Part shown: in pieces, positions 9,197 through 17,873 of the stretch
How the letters are laid out: each line of letters starts with the position of its first letter
How positions within the stretch are numbered: the stretch's first letter is position 1
DNA from: JADCRZ01 sp041751095
GTDB lineage: Bacteria; Bacteroidota; Bacteroidia; Chitinophagales; Chitinophagaceae
Assembly: GCA_041751095.1 (NCBI GenBank)
Contig: JBGSYC010000057.1
Coordinates: forward strand, 42,539 to 106,538
Direction of reading: 5' to 3'
DNA: 64,000 nucleotides
Notes under the pieces: generated by a model
Told to the model about the DNA's origin: nothing
The model's input: the letters and a program-made list of their open reading frames with translations, nothing else
The model's database searches: none
Program-made: the position numbers and the translations under genes

Positions 9197-9823
9197 ATGC
9201 AAAGCCCGTTGATCCGGATTAATTACCAGGTGTTTCTTCTTATAGCCGCCTTTGTAATGGCTTGTGGCGAGAATGAGATCAAGAGCGATAAAATGGCTGA
9301 GATACAAGCCCCTGTGCATTTACCTGCAAGCAAACATTCCGACGCTTTTAATCAGTCTTTCGAAAAATTTCTCAACGCCTACTTTTCTGTTAAAACTGCG
9401 TTGGTTGAGTATGACACCTCTGGTGCGAATGCAGCCTCAAAACAACTGGCGCTATTATCCGACAGCTTGTTGCCTGACGAAGTTACCCGTGACTCTTCCA
9501 AAGAAGCCGGAAAATCGGTGCTCAGGTTGGCAGGGATTATCAAAGGTTCTTCCACAACCCTTGTTAAAGCGCCGGATCTGGAGGAGAAAAAGAAAAGATT
9601 CCAAAAAATTTCGGATGCTGTTTATGAGCTCGCCCGTACGGTTAAGTATGACCGGCAGAAACTTTATCATCAGCGTTGCCCTATGGCTTTCGATGGCGAA
9701 ACAGAAGCCTATTGGGTGAGCAACAGCCCGGAGATCGTTAATCCATACCTGGGTAAAAAACATCCGAAATACCGGGAAACCATGCTTTCGTGCGGGGAAG
9801 TAACTGATTCATTAAACTTTTAA
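9197..9823 (+). CDS. DUF3347 lipoprotein
   Basis: About 208 residues. The N-terminus is a lipoprotein signal ending in LIAAFVMAC, so the mature protein is probably lipid-anchored in the periplasm or outer membrane. The body has the alpha-helical DUF3347 pattern (FEKFLNAYFSVKTALVEYD). The family's conserved C-terminus is present: YHQRCPMAFDGETEAYW, then NPYLGKKHPKYRETMLSCG. In other proteins this tail accompanies Cys/Met/His metal binding, as in C-terminal regions of copper-efflux components. The substrate here is unproven. The TonB-receptor gene follows after 67 bases on the same strand, suggesting a shared role in metal or nutrient handling. The start was chosen at ATG 9197 rather than TTG 9182. 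Confidence 0.85.
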   Translation: MQSPLIRINYQVFLLIAAFVMACGENEIKSDKMAEIQAPVHLPASKHSDAFNQSFEKFLNAYFSVKTALVEYDTSGANAASKQLALLSDSLLPDEVTRDSSKEAGKSVLRLAGIIKGSSTTLVKAPDLEEKKKRFQKISDAVYELARTVKYDRQKLYHQRCPMAFDGETEAYWVSNSPEIVNPYLGKKHPKYRETMLSCGEVTDSLNF

Positions 9824-9890
9824 GAAATGCGTTGATCTGAAAGCCGCCAGCATTCATACAGCATTACGAGAACCAGAATCAAAAGAAAAG

Positions 9891-12392
9891 ATGTTTAACA
9901 AGCTGCAGACTGATCATCAATCAAAAGTTCCCGGCACGGCCTGCCCGCATTGCACAAGGTTTGACTGGCAGAGGTACTTTACCGCTATGTCAATCGCTAT
10001 ACCGGTTGGCTGCTGCAAAAAAATTTTCACATTTTCCTGTTTGCGGGTCATTGTATTTTTTATTTTTTATTTTTTCGGTACGTATTCTTCAGCTCAGCCC
10101 AAATATACTTTAAGCGGCTACGTTAAAGACTCCCTTTCCGGCGAAACACTGATTGGCGCAACGCTGACCGTTAACGGAAAAGGAAAAGGCGTAAGCAGCA
10201 ATCAATATGGATACTATTCGATCACCCTCCAGGAAGGAGAATATACCATTACCTGTTCTTATGTTGGTTATAAAACAAAGATGGTTCAATTAATCCTTTC
10301 TAAAAGCCAGTCTCTTGTTTTTGATATAGCGCCGCATATTTCCACCAATGAAGAAGTGGTGGTTTATTCAAAACGCCGCGATGCAAATGTCAGGAACGCA
10401 CAGATGGGCAGGATCGATCTTGCTATTAACCAGATCAAATCCATACCGGCTTTTCTTGGCGAAGTGGATATACTTAAAACGCTCCAGCTGTTCCCCGGAG
10501 TAAGAAATGCCGGCGAAGGAAATGCGGGGTTTTATGTACGCGGGGGGGGGCCGGACCAGAATTTAATTATTTTAGACGATGCGGTAGTTTACAATACCGG
10601 TCACCTGTTTGGTTTCTTTTCCATTTTTAATGCAGATGCTATCAAAAATACGTCGCTGATAAAAGGCGGGATGCCTGCACAGTATGGCGGCAGGCTTTCT
10701 TCGGTGCTGGACGTTGCCATGAAAGAAGGTAATTCAAACAGGTTGCAGGTTGACGGAGGCATAGGGTTGATCGCATCGCGTTTGTCTGTGCAGGGGCCGC
10801 TCAAAAAAGAAAAAGCATCTTTTATCATTTCTGCCCGTAGAACTTATATCGATGCACTTGTAAAACCGTTCATCAAAAGTACAAGCCAGTTCTATGGATC
10901 GGGTTACTACTTTTACGATCTAAACACCAAAGTAAATTATATTTTTTCGGAAAAAGACCGGGTTTACCTGAGCGGGTATTTTGGTAGAGACGTCTTTGAT
11001 TTTAAAAACAACCAACGGTCTTTCAACGCTAACATACCTTGGGGAAATTCTACTGCTACGCTGCGCTGGAACCATGTATTCAACCGGAAGCTTTTTGCCA
11101 ATACAACCCTGGTTTATAATGATTACAAGTTTGCTTTTAACGCCAGCCAGAACACGCTTGAATTTAATCTTGCCTCTGGTATCCGTGATCTTACCGCAAA
11201 GGTTGATTTTGACTATTACCCTTCCCCACGTCATAAGCTCAGGTTCGGAGGTTTATATACTCATCACAGGTTTACGCCGAATATTGTTTCAGGCCGGCAG
11301 GATTCGTTGGAGTTCCGGCCAAATAATGACGGCGTCAAATTTGCCAGGGAGTCAGCTGTTTACCTGCAGGATGACTGGGAAGTGAGTGATAAGATTCAGA
11401 TCAATGCCGGCCTGCGTTACAGCGGTTTTCAGCAGGTTGGGCCTTATACTATATTCGGGCGCGATGCTAACGGCAATAAAAAAGACAGTTCCGTATTTGG
11501 AAGAGGTGCGAATATCAAGACTTATGGAGGGCTGGAACCACGTGCCACCATCCGTTATGCCATCAATAACGAGTCTTCGTTGAAAGCGGCGGTGACCCGT
11601 AATCTGCAATTCATTCATCTGGTCAGCAATGCTAATTCAACTTTGCCTACAGATCTGTGGGTGCCCAGCACCTACCGGGTTAAACCACAAAAAAGCTGGC
11701 AGTATTCTGCAGGGTATTTCCGGAATTTGAAGGATAATATGTTTGAGACCTCCGTGGAAATATATTACAAATCGATGCAGAACCAGATAGAATACCAGGA
11801 GGGCTATACGCCATCCTTAAAAGACCCGGAAGAAGAATTTATCTTCGGGAAAGGATGGAGCTATGGATCTGAATTCTTTATCAATAAGGTAAAAGGCCGG
11901 TTTACGGGCTGGCTGGGCTACACTTTGTCGTGGACGTGGCGGAAGTTCCCGCAATTGAACGCGGGAGAACGGTATCCGGCCAAATACGACCGCCGTAATG
12001 ACCTTTCCTTAGTCGGAATGTACGAGCTGAATAAAAAATGGAAAGTTTCAGGGATTTTCGTTTTTGGTACCGGCAACGCTACTACGCTGCCGCAGCGGTT
12101 TTATCTCATCAATGGGATCCTCACCCAGGAGTACAGTAAAATAAACCAGTATCGCCTGCCTGCTTACCACCGCCTGGATCTGTCTGCCACCTACACACCC
12201 GGCGCAAATAAAACAAGACGCCTGAAGAGTAATTGGGTTTTCAGCATCTACAATGTGTATAGCCGGCTCAATCCGTATTTCATTTACTTCGATCAAACCG
12301 GTAGCCCGTACGATAATACTTTAAAGGTAGAAAGCCTACAGGTTTCCCTGTTTCCGATTATTCCGGCGGTTACCTGGAATTTTAACTTCTGA
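9891..12392 (+). CDS. TonB-dependent receptor with carboxypeptidase-regulatory N-terminal domain
   Basis: 833 residues from the first ATG. A signal peptide (KKIFTFSCLRVIVFF...SSAQ) begins after about 40 residues, so the ATG at 9987 may be the true start. Domains in order: a CarboxypepD_reg-like beta-sandwich (YTLSGYVKDSLSGETLIGA), a plug (DILKTLQLFPGV, then a Gly-rich FYVRGGGPDQN loop, then QYGGRLSSVLDV), and a C-terminal 22-strand-type barrel ending NFNF. No SusD-like partner follows, so it is not a SusC/SusD glycan pair. The preceding DUF3347 lipoprotein may be its partner. A run of nine G at 10542-10550 codes for the Gly-rich plug loop; loss or gain of one G would break the gene. Confidence 0.9.
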   Translation: MFNKLQTDHQSKVPGTACPHCTRFDWQRYFTAMSIAIPVGCCKKIFTFSCLRVIVFFIFYFFGTYSSAQPKYTLSGYVKDSLSGETLIGATLTVNGKGKGVSSNQYGYYSITLQEGEYTITCSYVGYKTKMVQLILSKSQSLVFDIAPHISTNEEVVVYSKRRDANVRNAQMGRIDLAINQIKSIPAFLGEVDILKTLQLFPGVRNAGEGNAGFYVRGGGPDQNLIILDDAVVYNTGHLFGFFSIFNADAIKNTSLIKGGMPAQYGGRLSSVLDVAMKEGNSNRLQVDGGIGLIASRLSVQGPLKKEKASFIISARRTYIDALVKPFIKSTSQFYGSGYYFYDLNTKVNYIFSEKDRVYLSGYFGRDVFDFKNNQRSFNANIPWGNSTATLRWNHVFNRKLFANTTLVYNDYKFAFNASQNTLEFNLASGIRDLTAKVDFDYYPSPRHKLRFGGLYTHHRFTPNIVSGRQDSLEFRPNNDGVKFARESAVYLQDDWEVSDKIQINAGLRYSGFQQVGPYTIFGRDANGNKKDSSVFGRGANIKTYGGLEPRATIRYAINNESSLKAAVTRNLQFIHLVSNANSTLPTDLWVPSTYRVKPQKSWQYSAGYFRNLKDNMFETSVEIYYKSMQNQIEYQEGYTPSLKDPEEEFIFGKGWSYGSEFFINKVKGRFTGWLGYTLSWTWRKFPQLNAGERYPAKYDRRNDLSLVGMYELNKKWKVSGIFVFGTGNATTLPQRFYLINGILTQEYSKINQYRLPAYHRLDLSATYTPGANKTRRLKSNWVFSIYNVYSRLNPYFIYFDQTGSPYDNTLKVESLQVSLFPIIPAVTWNFNF
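10542..10550 (+). repeat. Homopolymer G9 inside the TonB-receptor plug
   Basis: Nine consecutive G bases encode part of Arg-Gly-Gly-Gly-Pro in the plug domain. It is the longest G or C run noticed in the window. Tracts of this length can slip during replication, so the receptor might switch on and off, but no variant is visible in a single sequence. Confidence 0.8.
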
Positions 12393-12399
12393 AGCAATT

Positions 12400-12507
12400 G
12401 TCTGAATCACGGATTAAACGGATTGAAAGATAACACGGATTTTGTAGGAATGGCTGTTTCTATAATCTGTGTAATCCGATAATCCATTAAATCCGCGATT
12501 CAGACAA
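12400..12507. repeat. Long imperfect inverted repeat between convergent genes
   Basis: The left arm GTCTGAATCACGGATTAAAC (12400 onward) is mirrored by the right arm ending GATTCAGAC (about 12482-12507), with few mismatches over 25 bases. Inner arms (ACACGGATT / AATCTGTGT) extend the pairing, giving a cruciform of about 108 bases. It resembles the 'cacggattaaacggatt' repeats found between genes in many Bacteroidota. It lies between the 3' ends of the TonB receptor and the pyrophosphatase gene and could serve as a bidirectional terminator. Confidence 0.6.
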
Positions 12508-12515
12508 AATAGAAT

Positions 12516-14783
12516 TTAGTGCTGCCTTTTAACGGAAGTGGAATTGATCACTTTATTAGCCTTAGCCGGGTAGTGCACTCCTGCTCTTTGTTCGTTACCG
12601 CCGTTTTCGTCTTTATGCATGTTAGCAAGGGTGGGCGCAATTACCAGCGAAACGATAGACATTAGTTTGATCAGGATGTTCATTGAAGGGCCTGAAGTAT
12701 CTTTAAAGGGGTCGCCAACGGTATCGCCTGTTACAGACGCTTTATGCGGATCAGACTTTTTATAAAACATCTCGCCATTGATCTCAACACCCTTTTCAAA
12801 ACTCTTTTTCGCGTTGTCCCATGCACCTCCGGCGTTATTCTGGAACATTCCCATAAGCACACCACATACTGTAGCACCCGCCAGGAAACCACCTAAGGCT
12901 TCCGGGCCCAGCAAAAATCCGATGATGAGGGGAGAAAGAACGGTAATGGCTCCTGGCAGCATCATTTTTTTCAGGGATGCTTCAGTGGAGATGGCCACGC
13001 ATTTATCATATTCGGGCTTACCTGTACCCTCCATAATTCCGGGAATGGTACGGAACTGCCGCCTTACTTCTTCAACCATACTCATCGCCGCTTCTCCTAC
13101 AGCCCTTATGGCAAGCGAAGAAAAGATAAACGGGATCATTCCGCCGACAAATAAACTGGCAAGAACTTTAGCCTTGTAAATATCGATCCCTTTCATTTCA
13201 TACCCGTTGTGTTCCACCACGCCAACATATGCGGCAAACAAGGCCAGCGCCGTTAAAGCGGCCGAGGCAATTGCAAAGCCCTTCCCTGTTGCTGCGGTTG
13301 TATTACCCACGGCATCAAGAACGTCCGTTTTTTCACGCACCTCTTTAGGCAATTCACTCATCTCGGCAATGCCACCGGCATTATCTGCAATTGGCCCAAA
13401 AGCATCGATAGCGAGCTGCATTGCCGTTGTAGCCATCATCCCTGCAGCCGCGATAGCTACTCCGTATAAACCTGCGCAGGCATACGACCCGTAAATGCCT
13501 GCGGCAAGAACGATGATCGGAAGACAGGTGCTTTCCATCCCTACAGCCAATCCGCCGATCACGTTGGTAGCGTGGCCGGTGGAAGACTGTCGAATGATGG
13601 AAAGAACCGGGCGCTTTCCCATAGCTGTATAATATTCGGTAATAATGCTCATCAGTGTGCCCACGGCGAGTCCGACAGCAATTGCGCCCATGATCCCGTA
13701 CTTGGTAAAGGTCAGCGCCCCTTCCTTCATGGCACCCGTGGAATCCATATCCCTCAGCAAATGCATAGGGGCGTCCTGCATTAACCAGTCAACCAGGAAA
13801 TATGAAGCAATGGCTGTGAGGATAATAGACCCCCAATTTCCCATGTTAAGCGCCTTTTGAACGCTTGTTGTGCTTACTCCCGACGAATCGCTGATCCGTA
13901 CAAAAAAGGTTGCTACAATGGAAAAGATAATCCCGATGCCCGCAATCAGCATCGGTAATAAGATCGGCGACATACCGCCGAAACGGTCTGACGAGGCAAC
14001 CGTTTCCTGACCCAGAACCATTGTTGCAAGCACTGTGGCCACGTATGATCCAAACAGGTCGGCGCCCATGCCAGCCACATCTCCAACATTGTCTCCAACG
14101 TTATCTGCAATGGTAGCAGGGTTTCGTGGATCGTCTTCAGGTATGCCGGCTTCTACCTTTCCAACAAGGTCGGCGCCCACGTCTGCAGCCTTGGTATAAA
14201 TGCCACCGCCAACCCGGGCAAACAAAGCTATAGATTCCGCACCCAATGAAAAGCCCGTTAACACCTCTATGGTTCTTACCATTTCTTCCGAATTAACGGC
14301 TGCATCAGGAGCAAAGATCATTTTAAGGATGATGAATAACCCTCCAAGTCCAAGCACCGCCAGGCCTGCAACGCCTAATCCCATCACTGAACCCCCGGTA
14401 AAAGATACATTCAGCGCTTTGGCTAAACTTGTTCGCGCGGCATGAGCCGTACGAACGTTGGCCTTGGTAGCAATGCTCATACCTATAAACCCGGCCAATG
14501 CGCTTGAGAAAGCACCTATAATAAAGGAGATGGCTATAGACCAGTGAGAATTTGGATTGCGGCTACCCATAAATGCAAGGAGAACGGCAGCTATGACAAC
14601 AAAATAGGAAAGAATTTTCCATTCAGCTTTCAGAAATGCCATCGCTCCTTCTGAAATATACTTGCTGATCTCATTCATTCTTTGGGTGCCGGTATCCTGT
14701 TTTGCCACCCATGCGTATTTTACAAAGGTGTACAGCAGCCCGATAATACCCATTGCAGGAACGAGATAAATCAACTTGTCCAT
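12516..14783 (-). CDS. hppA: Membrane-bound ion-translocating pyrophosphatase (K+-dependent type)
   Basis: 755 residues with about 16 transmembrane segments. It hydrolyses pyrophosphate and pumps H+ and/or Na+ across the inner membrane. The pyrophosphate-binding signature is intact near residue 205: DVGADLVGKVEAGIPEDDPR, followed by TIADNVGDNVGD. GNTTAATGKG (about residue 485) has Ala where K+-independent enzymes have Lys (GNTTKA), so this belongs to the K+-dependent subgroup by established criteria. Whether it pumps Na+, H+ or both cannot be read with certainty. The C-terminus is a His/Lys-containing tail. It is a single gene with its own promoter at 14818-14848. Confidence 0.95.
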   Translation of the reverse strand: MDKLIYLVPAMGIIGLLYTFVKYAWVAKQDTGTQRMNEISKYISEGAMAFLKAEWKILSYFVVIAAVLLAFMGSRNPNSHWSIAISFIIGAFSSALAGFIGMSIATKANVRTAHAARTSLAKALNVSFTGGSVMGLGVAGLAVLGLGGLFIILKMIFAPDAAVNSEEMVRTIEVLTGFSLGAESIALFARVGGGIYTKAADVGADLVGKVEAGIPEDDPRNPATIADNVGDNVGDVAGMGADLFGSYVATVLATMVLGQETVASSDRFGGMSPILLPMLIAGIGIIFSIVATFFVRISDSSGVSTTSVQKALNMGNWGSIILTAIASYFLVDWLMQDAPMHLLRDMDSTGAMKEGALTFTKYGIMGAIAVGLAVGTLMSIITEYYTAMGKRPVLSIIRQSSTGHATNVIGGLAVGMESTCLPIIVLAAGIYGSYACAGLYGVAIAAAGMMATTAMQLAIDAFGPIADNAGGIAEMSELPKEVREKTDVLDAVGNTTAATGKGFAIASAALTALALFAAYVGVVEHNGYEMKGIDIYKAKVLASLFVGGMIPFIFSSLAIRAVGEAAMSMVEEVRRQFRTIPGIMEGTGKPEYDKCVAISTEASLKKMMLPGAITVLSPLIIGFLLGPEALGGFLAGATVCGVLMGMFQNNAGGAWDNAKKSFEKGVEINGEMFYKKSDPHKASVTGDTVGDPFKDTSGPSMNILIKLMSIVSLVIAPTLANMHKDENGGNEQRAGVHYPAKANKVINSTSVKRQH

Positions 14784-14817
14784 AAGTCTTTGATTCTTTG
14801 AGTTATTTTAAGGTGGG

Positions 14818-14848
14818 CAAAAATAGGGGAATAAAGCCACAAAACACA
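14818..14848 (-). promoter_or_regulatory. Bacteroidota-type promoter for hppA
   Basis: On the minus strand TATTTTTG (14825-14818) matches TAnnTTTG exactly. A TGTG (14848-14845) lies 19 bases upstream, three of four bases matching the -33 TTTG. The expected transcript start is roughly 25-30 bases before the hppA ATG at 14783. A second TATTTTTG at 14991-14984 has no -33 partner. Confidence 0.45.
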
Positions 14849-15054
14849 GACCTCCTGTTTTTTGTAATACGTAAGTGGCTGTTAAGCCAACATCCGGTTG
14901 ATAAAATCGCCAATGAATTTACGCGAATGCGGGCCCGGGAACAAAGATGCGCGCTTGCCACCTTGTATATATTTCAAAGCTGGCAAAAATAACGTCCTCT
15001 TTCTTTGTATGGAAAGAAGTTATGCAGGGGAGGAATAAATAAACTTAGCGCAGG

Positions 15055-15324
15055 TCACTCTTCGCCTTCCTCGTAGTTGAAAGCATCTTCATTATTATTA
15101 TATAATGATTCCCATTCCTTTACTTTGGTATCACTCAACAATTCAACGATATCAAAAATATGCTCGGTCTTCCTTTTCCATTGTATGCCTTCTGTTTCTC
15201 CATATACAGAAATATACATGCAATGATCAGATTCCAGAGACACCCTGATCATTGTTACAGGTGAATTTTCTTTTTCCTGTATCAGATAATAACAACCTGG
15301 TTCTAACAGCTCATACGAATACAT
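15055..15324 (-). CDS. Small acidic hypothetical protein
   Basis: An 89-residue soluble protein starting MYSYELLEPGCYYLIQE and ending in an acidic tail (NYEEGEE). The alternating hydrophobic pattern in the first 60 residues suggests a small beta-sheet domain (YLIQEKENSPVTMIRVSLES, then CMYISVYGETEGIQW), followed by a helix (DTKVKEWESLYNN). No family is recognised. Codon use resembles its neighbours and the ATG is the first in frame. It stands alone between hppA and the amidase-family gene, with non-coding DNA on both sides. Confidence 0.6.
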   Translation of the reverse strand: MYSYELLEPGCYYLIQEKENSPVTMIRVSLESDHCMYISVYGETEGIQWKRKTEHIFDIVELLSDTKVKEWESLYNNNEDAFNYEEGEE

Positions 15325-15567
15325 ACGCTACGTTTTAAATATTTGAACCAATGGGTCAGTAGTATATGAACAAGCAAGGAATTTAATAGTTGCCAAAAAC
15401 AGGTAACTTAATTATTACATCGGTTCCTGCTTAGCGATTGCAAATTTAAGGGAAAGGGAAATAACCTGCCATAAACAAAGTGGCAGAAGGAAAAAATAGA
15501 TCAAATATATTCAACAATTAACTGAATACCAATGAATACCATTTAGATAATTCTATTAAATAGAAAG

Positions 15568-16638
15568 TTATGTGCATTTGATCGTTACCGGGTACACAGC
15601 AGCAGATTCGATCATGGAGCCAGGCACTTTAACGTGGGTTCTGCTCTCTCTGAAAGCATCCATTATCGCCCTTTTATTGCGGTCTGCAGAAAAATAGACA
15701 AATTTTCCGGTTACGTTTCCTTTCGAGTTTTCATTCATGTCAAACGCCACCGGCTGAGAAGAACAGGAATAATCAAATTTGGTAAGATCGATATATTTGA
15801 TGGCCGGAAAACCGGAAGTTCTGAAATAAATCTTTTTGTTACCGATATCATACACGATACTCCATTTGGTAAAATTATCCATCGATACCTCATGCAGAAT
15901 ATCAAAACTATAATCCACCAGTGTTTTATTCAGATGATTAGCCTGGTACTTTTGTATCATTGAACACGCTTTTGAAAACCTGTCAATTGAATTGTCCTGA
16001 AAGCCGCCTTTTGTGTTTGTCAGTGCTTTGTCCCTGATGATTGAACCTGCTGATTTCTGGTATGTGCTGTTGGTTAGTACCGGAAAGGGGAGGTCGTTGC
16101 CGGTATGAACGATCATCTTTCCATTCAAAAATTCGATGGTTGCTGCCTGGCCTTTGGCATCGGCAACGAGATAATGCTGGGGGGTGCCGGTTGATACGAT
16201 CCGGATATTTTTATCCGTGTTGATAACTTCCTGGATGGAGGCGCAATTATCAAGTTGATATTGTATCCACTGCAGCACGTTGAGGCCTGCCCTGTCATCC
16301 GCTTCGGGATATTTGGATTCATTAAGCCACATGAGTTCAACAACCAGTCCGGTTTCGTTGATACCGCCGTTTGGAAACTCTTTACCGTATTGGTTGAAGG
16401 TGGTGCTGCCGTATTTGGAAACCCAGCTCACCGTGCTTCCATTATCCATTCTAAAGGATGATTTCGCAAGGCCGCGGAGATTTGTATGAACTGTTCCCAA
16501 ACCGGTCACCCAATCATAGTTCCGGCCAAATACCATCTGCCCGTCTTTCTGCAAAAAGAAAGTTGTACAGGCATACGACCCCTGAAAGATCAAACATTGA
16601 ACCGCGAACAAAGCAGGAAATACTAAATTTTTTTTCAT
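15568..16638 (-). CDS. Linear amide C-N hydrolase, choloylglycine hydrolase / penicillin V acylase family
   Basis: A 356-residue Ntn-hydrolase. The signal peptide MKKNLVFPALF...GSYA is followed directly by Cys24 (ACTTFFLQ). Cleavage there exposes the N-terminal nucleophile Cys required in this family. Other family features are FGRNYDW (about 38), GINETGLVVELMWL (about 92) with the conserved Asn, and the Arg/Asn-containing core. Known members hydrolyse amide bonds of conjugated bile acids, penicillin V or N-acyl homoserine lactones. A free-living Bacteroidota host makes signal or lipid amide turnover plausible, but the substrate is unknown. Localisation should be periplasmic. A perfect TAAGTTTG promoter box lies 35-42 bases upstream. 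Confidence 0.87.
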   Translation of the reverse strand: MKKNLVFPALFAVQCLIFQGSYACTTFFLQKDGQMVFGRNYDWVTGLGTVHTNLRGLAKSSFRMDNGSTVSWVSKYGSTTFNQYGKEFPNGGINETGLVVELMWLNESKYPEADDRAGLNVLQWIQYQLDNCASIQEVINTDKNIRIVSTGTPQHYLVADAKGQAATIEFLNGKMIVHTGNDLPFPVLTNSTYQKSAGSIIRDKALTNTKGGFQDNSIDRFSKACSMIQKYQANHLNKTLVDYSFDILHEVSMDNFTKWSIVYDIGNKKIYFRTSGFPAIKYIDLTKFDYSCSSQPVAFDMNENSKGNVTGKFVYFSADRNKRAIMDAFRESRTHVKVPGSMIESAAVYPVTIKCT

Positions 16639-16672
16639 TTTATCTTCGTTTGAAACTAACCTCGCAGCAGAA

Positions 16673-16680
16673 CAAACTTA
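16673..16680 (-). promoter_or_regulatory. TAnnTTTG -7 box for the amide-hydrolase gene
   Basis: TAAGTTTG on the minus strand fits the Bacteroidota -7 consensus exactly. TTAG lies 19 bases upstream as a 3-of-4 match to the -33 TTTG. Confidence 0.45.
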
Positions 16681-16906
16681 CTTAAAACAAAAGTGGACAC
16701 TAATTTTTCTGTTGTATAATCGTGTTAAAGTCCGTTTTTGTTTAAAGCGATATTGATAAGCTTTCATGTTATTGATAATTAGCTGTGGTGTTCACCTGCT
16801 ACCGTTTATAAAGGTTTAGGCATCTTTCATTTTGTACACAGGAAGAACCCGGGACGACAACAAAGCAGGCCGATGCCAAAAAATAGTCATAACAGATACC
16901 TCATAT

Positions 16907-17350
16907 TCATCCTTCCTTTGGCCTCGGTTGGGGCGGCTGTAATCCCGGCGCAGCAGCTTTCTTCGCAGGTATAGCCTGTGCATGATGGCAGGTATAGCAG
17001 GTTACCTGAAGTTTTGTACCCGGCCTGCCCGCTTCTTTCACATTAAAATACTTTTTATTAATCTTAGCCCGCATCCGCATCATGTCACGGGCCGTCAACT
17101 TCGTTTCCTCTTCGTCGCTGGCAAAGTCCAATCCTTCCTTACCTGCATTTCTTACATGGCAATAATCGCATTTAACACCCAGCGACCGGGCAATGCCGCG
17201 CATTAGTGTATCCATCTCAGGCTTTGTGATGTCTTTTGGAAGAACCTTGAGATTTTTATACAGGCGCCTGGACTTATCAGGAGCGGTAAAAGCAAACAAA
17301 AGTGCGATCACCACCACAATAAAAACGGTAAGCAGGTAACTTTTTTTCAT
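16907..17350 (-). CDS. Dihaem c-type cytochrome (photosynthetic reaction-centre cytochrome-like)
   Basis: 147 residues. An N-terminal hydrophobic segment (residues 4-22) serves as signal or membrane anchor. Two haem-binding motifs follow: CDYCH at 61-65 and CYTCH at 118-122. The sequence between them (TKLTARDMMRMRAKINKKYF) has the helix with Met residues typical of the reaction-centre cytochrome c subunit-like family, which is widespread in non-photosynthetic Bacteroidota and Acidobacteria. The tail is Pro/Ala/Lys-rich. It probably carries electrons in the periplasm; its partner is unknown. It is transcribed divergently from the complex I operon that begins 173 bases away. Confidence 0.85.
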   Translation of the reverse strand: MKKSYLLTVFIVVVIALLFAFTAPDKSRRLYKNLKVLPKDITKPEMDTLMRGIARSLGVKCDYCHVRNAGKEGLDFASDEEETKLTARDMMRMRAKINKKYFNVKEAGRPGTKLQVTCYTCHHAQAIPAKKAAAPGLQPPQPRPKEG

Positions 17351-17382
17351 GATATTTATTTTACAGCAATAAATCTACGAAC

Positions 17383-17390
17383 CAAACATA
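17383..17390 (-). promoter_or_regulatory. TAnnTTTG -7 box for the cytochrome gene
   Basis: TATGTTTG on the minus strand matches the Bacteroidota -7 consensus, placed 33-40 bases upstream of the ATG at 17350. No good -33 element is visible at 19-base spacing. Confidence 0.4.
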
Positions 17391-17522
17391 CAGGCAGGCT
17401 GAAGTTCCTGTATTATGCAGCTTAATAATTTTTGCAGGCACAATAACACAGGAATAACGGTTTATTTGTGCTAACATTATTAACTTTAACCAAGCCATTA
17501 GCATTTTAAACCATTACACATT

Positions 17523-17873
17523 ATGGGGCCTGCTTCTCTTATCGTTCTTATTTTGTCTGCCGTGGTGTTTTCGGCCATAGGTATTATGGTTGCAAAAATC
17601 TTAGTAAAAGGGACAAAAAATCCGCAGAAAGGTCAGGCATATGAATGCGGCATCCCTACCAGGGGTTCAACATGGATTCAGTTTAACGTAGGGTATTACC
17701 TGTTTGCGCTGATATTCCTGATCTTTGATGTAGAATTGATATTTCTCTATCCCTGGGCAGTAGTTGTAAAAAAGGTTGGAATCACGGCCCTTATAGAAAT
17801 AGTCATTTTTATGTTTATTCTTTTTATGGGTTTTTTATATGCACACAAAAAAGGAGCGCTGAAATGGATGTAA
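17523..17873 (+). CDS. nuoA: NADH-quinone oxidoreductase subunit A
   Basis: 116 residues with three transmembrane helices, a small membrane subunit of complex I close to the quinone-binding site. The family motif YECGIPTRGSTWIQFNVGYY (about 40-59) includes the conserved Cys loop and is followed by FLIFDVELIFLYPWA (about 65-79). The length matches the family. It is the first gene of the nuo operon and overlaps nuoB by 10 bases, implying translational coupling. Confidence 0.96.
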   Translation: MGPASLIVLILSAVVFSAIGIMVAKILVKGTKNPQKGQAYECGIPTRGSTWIQFNVGYYLFALIFLIFDVELIFLYPWAVVVKKVGITALIEIVIFMFILFMGFLYAHKKGALKWM

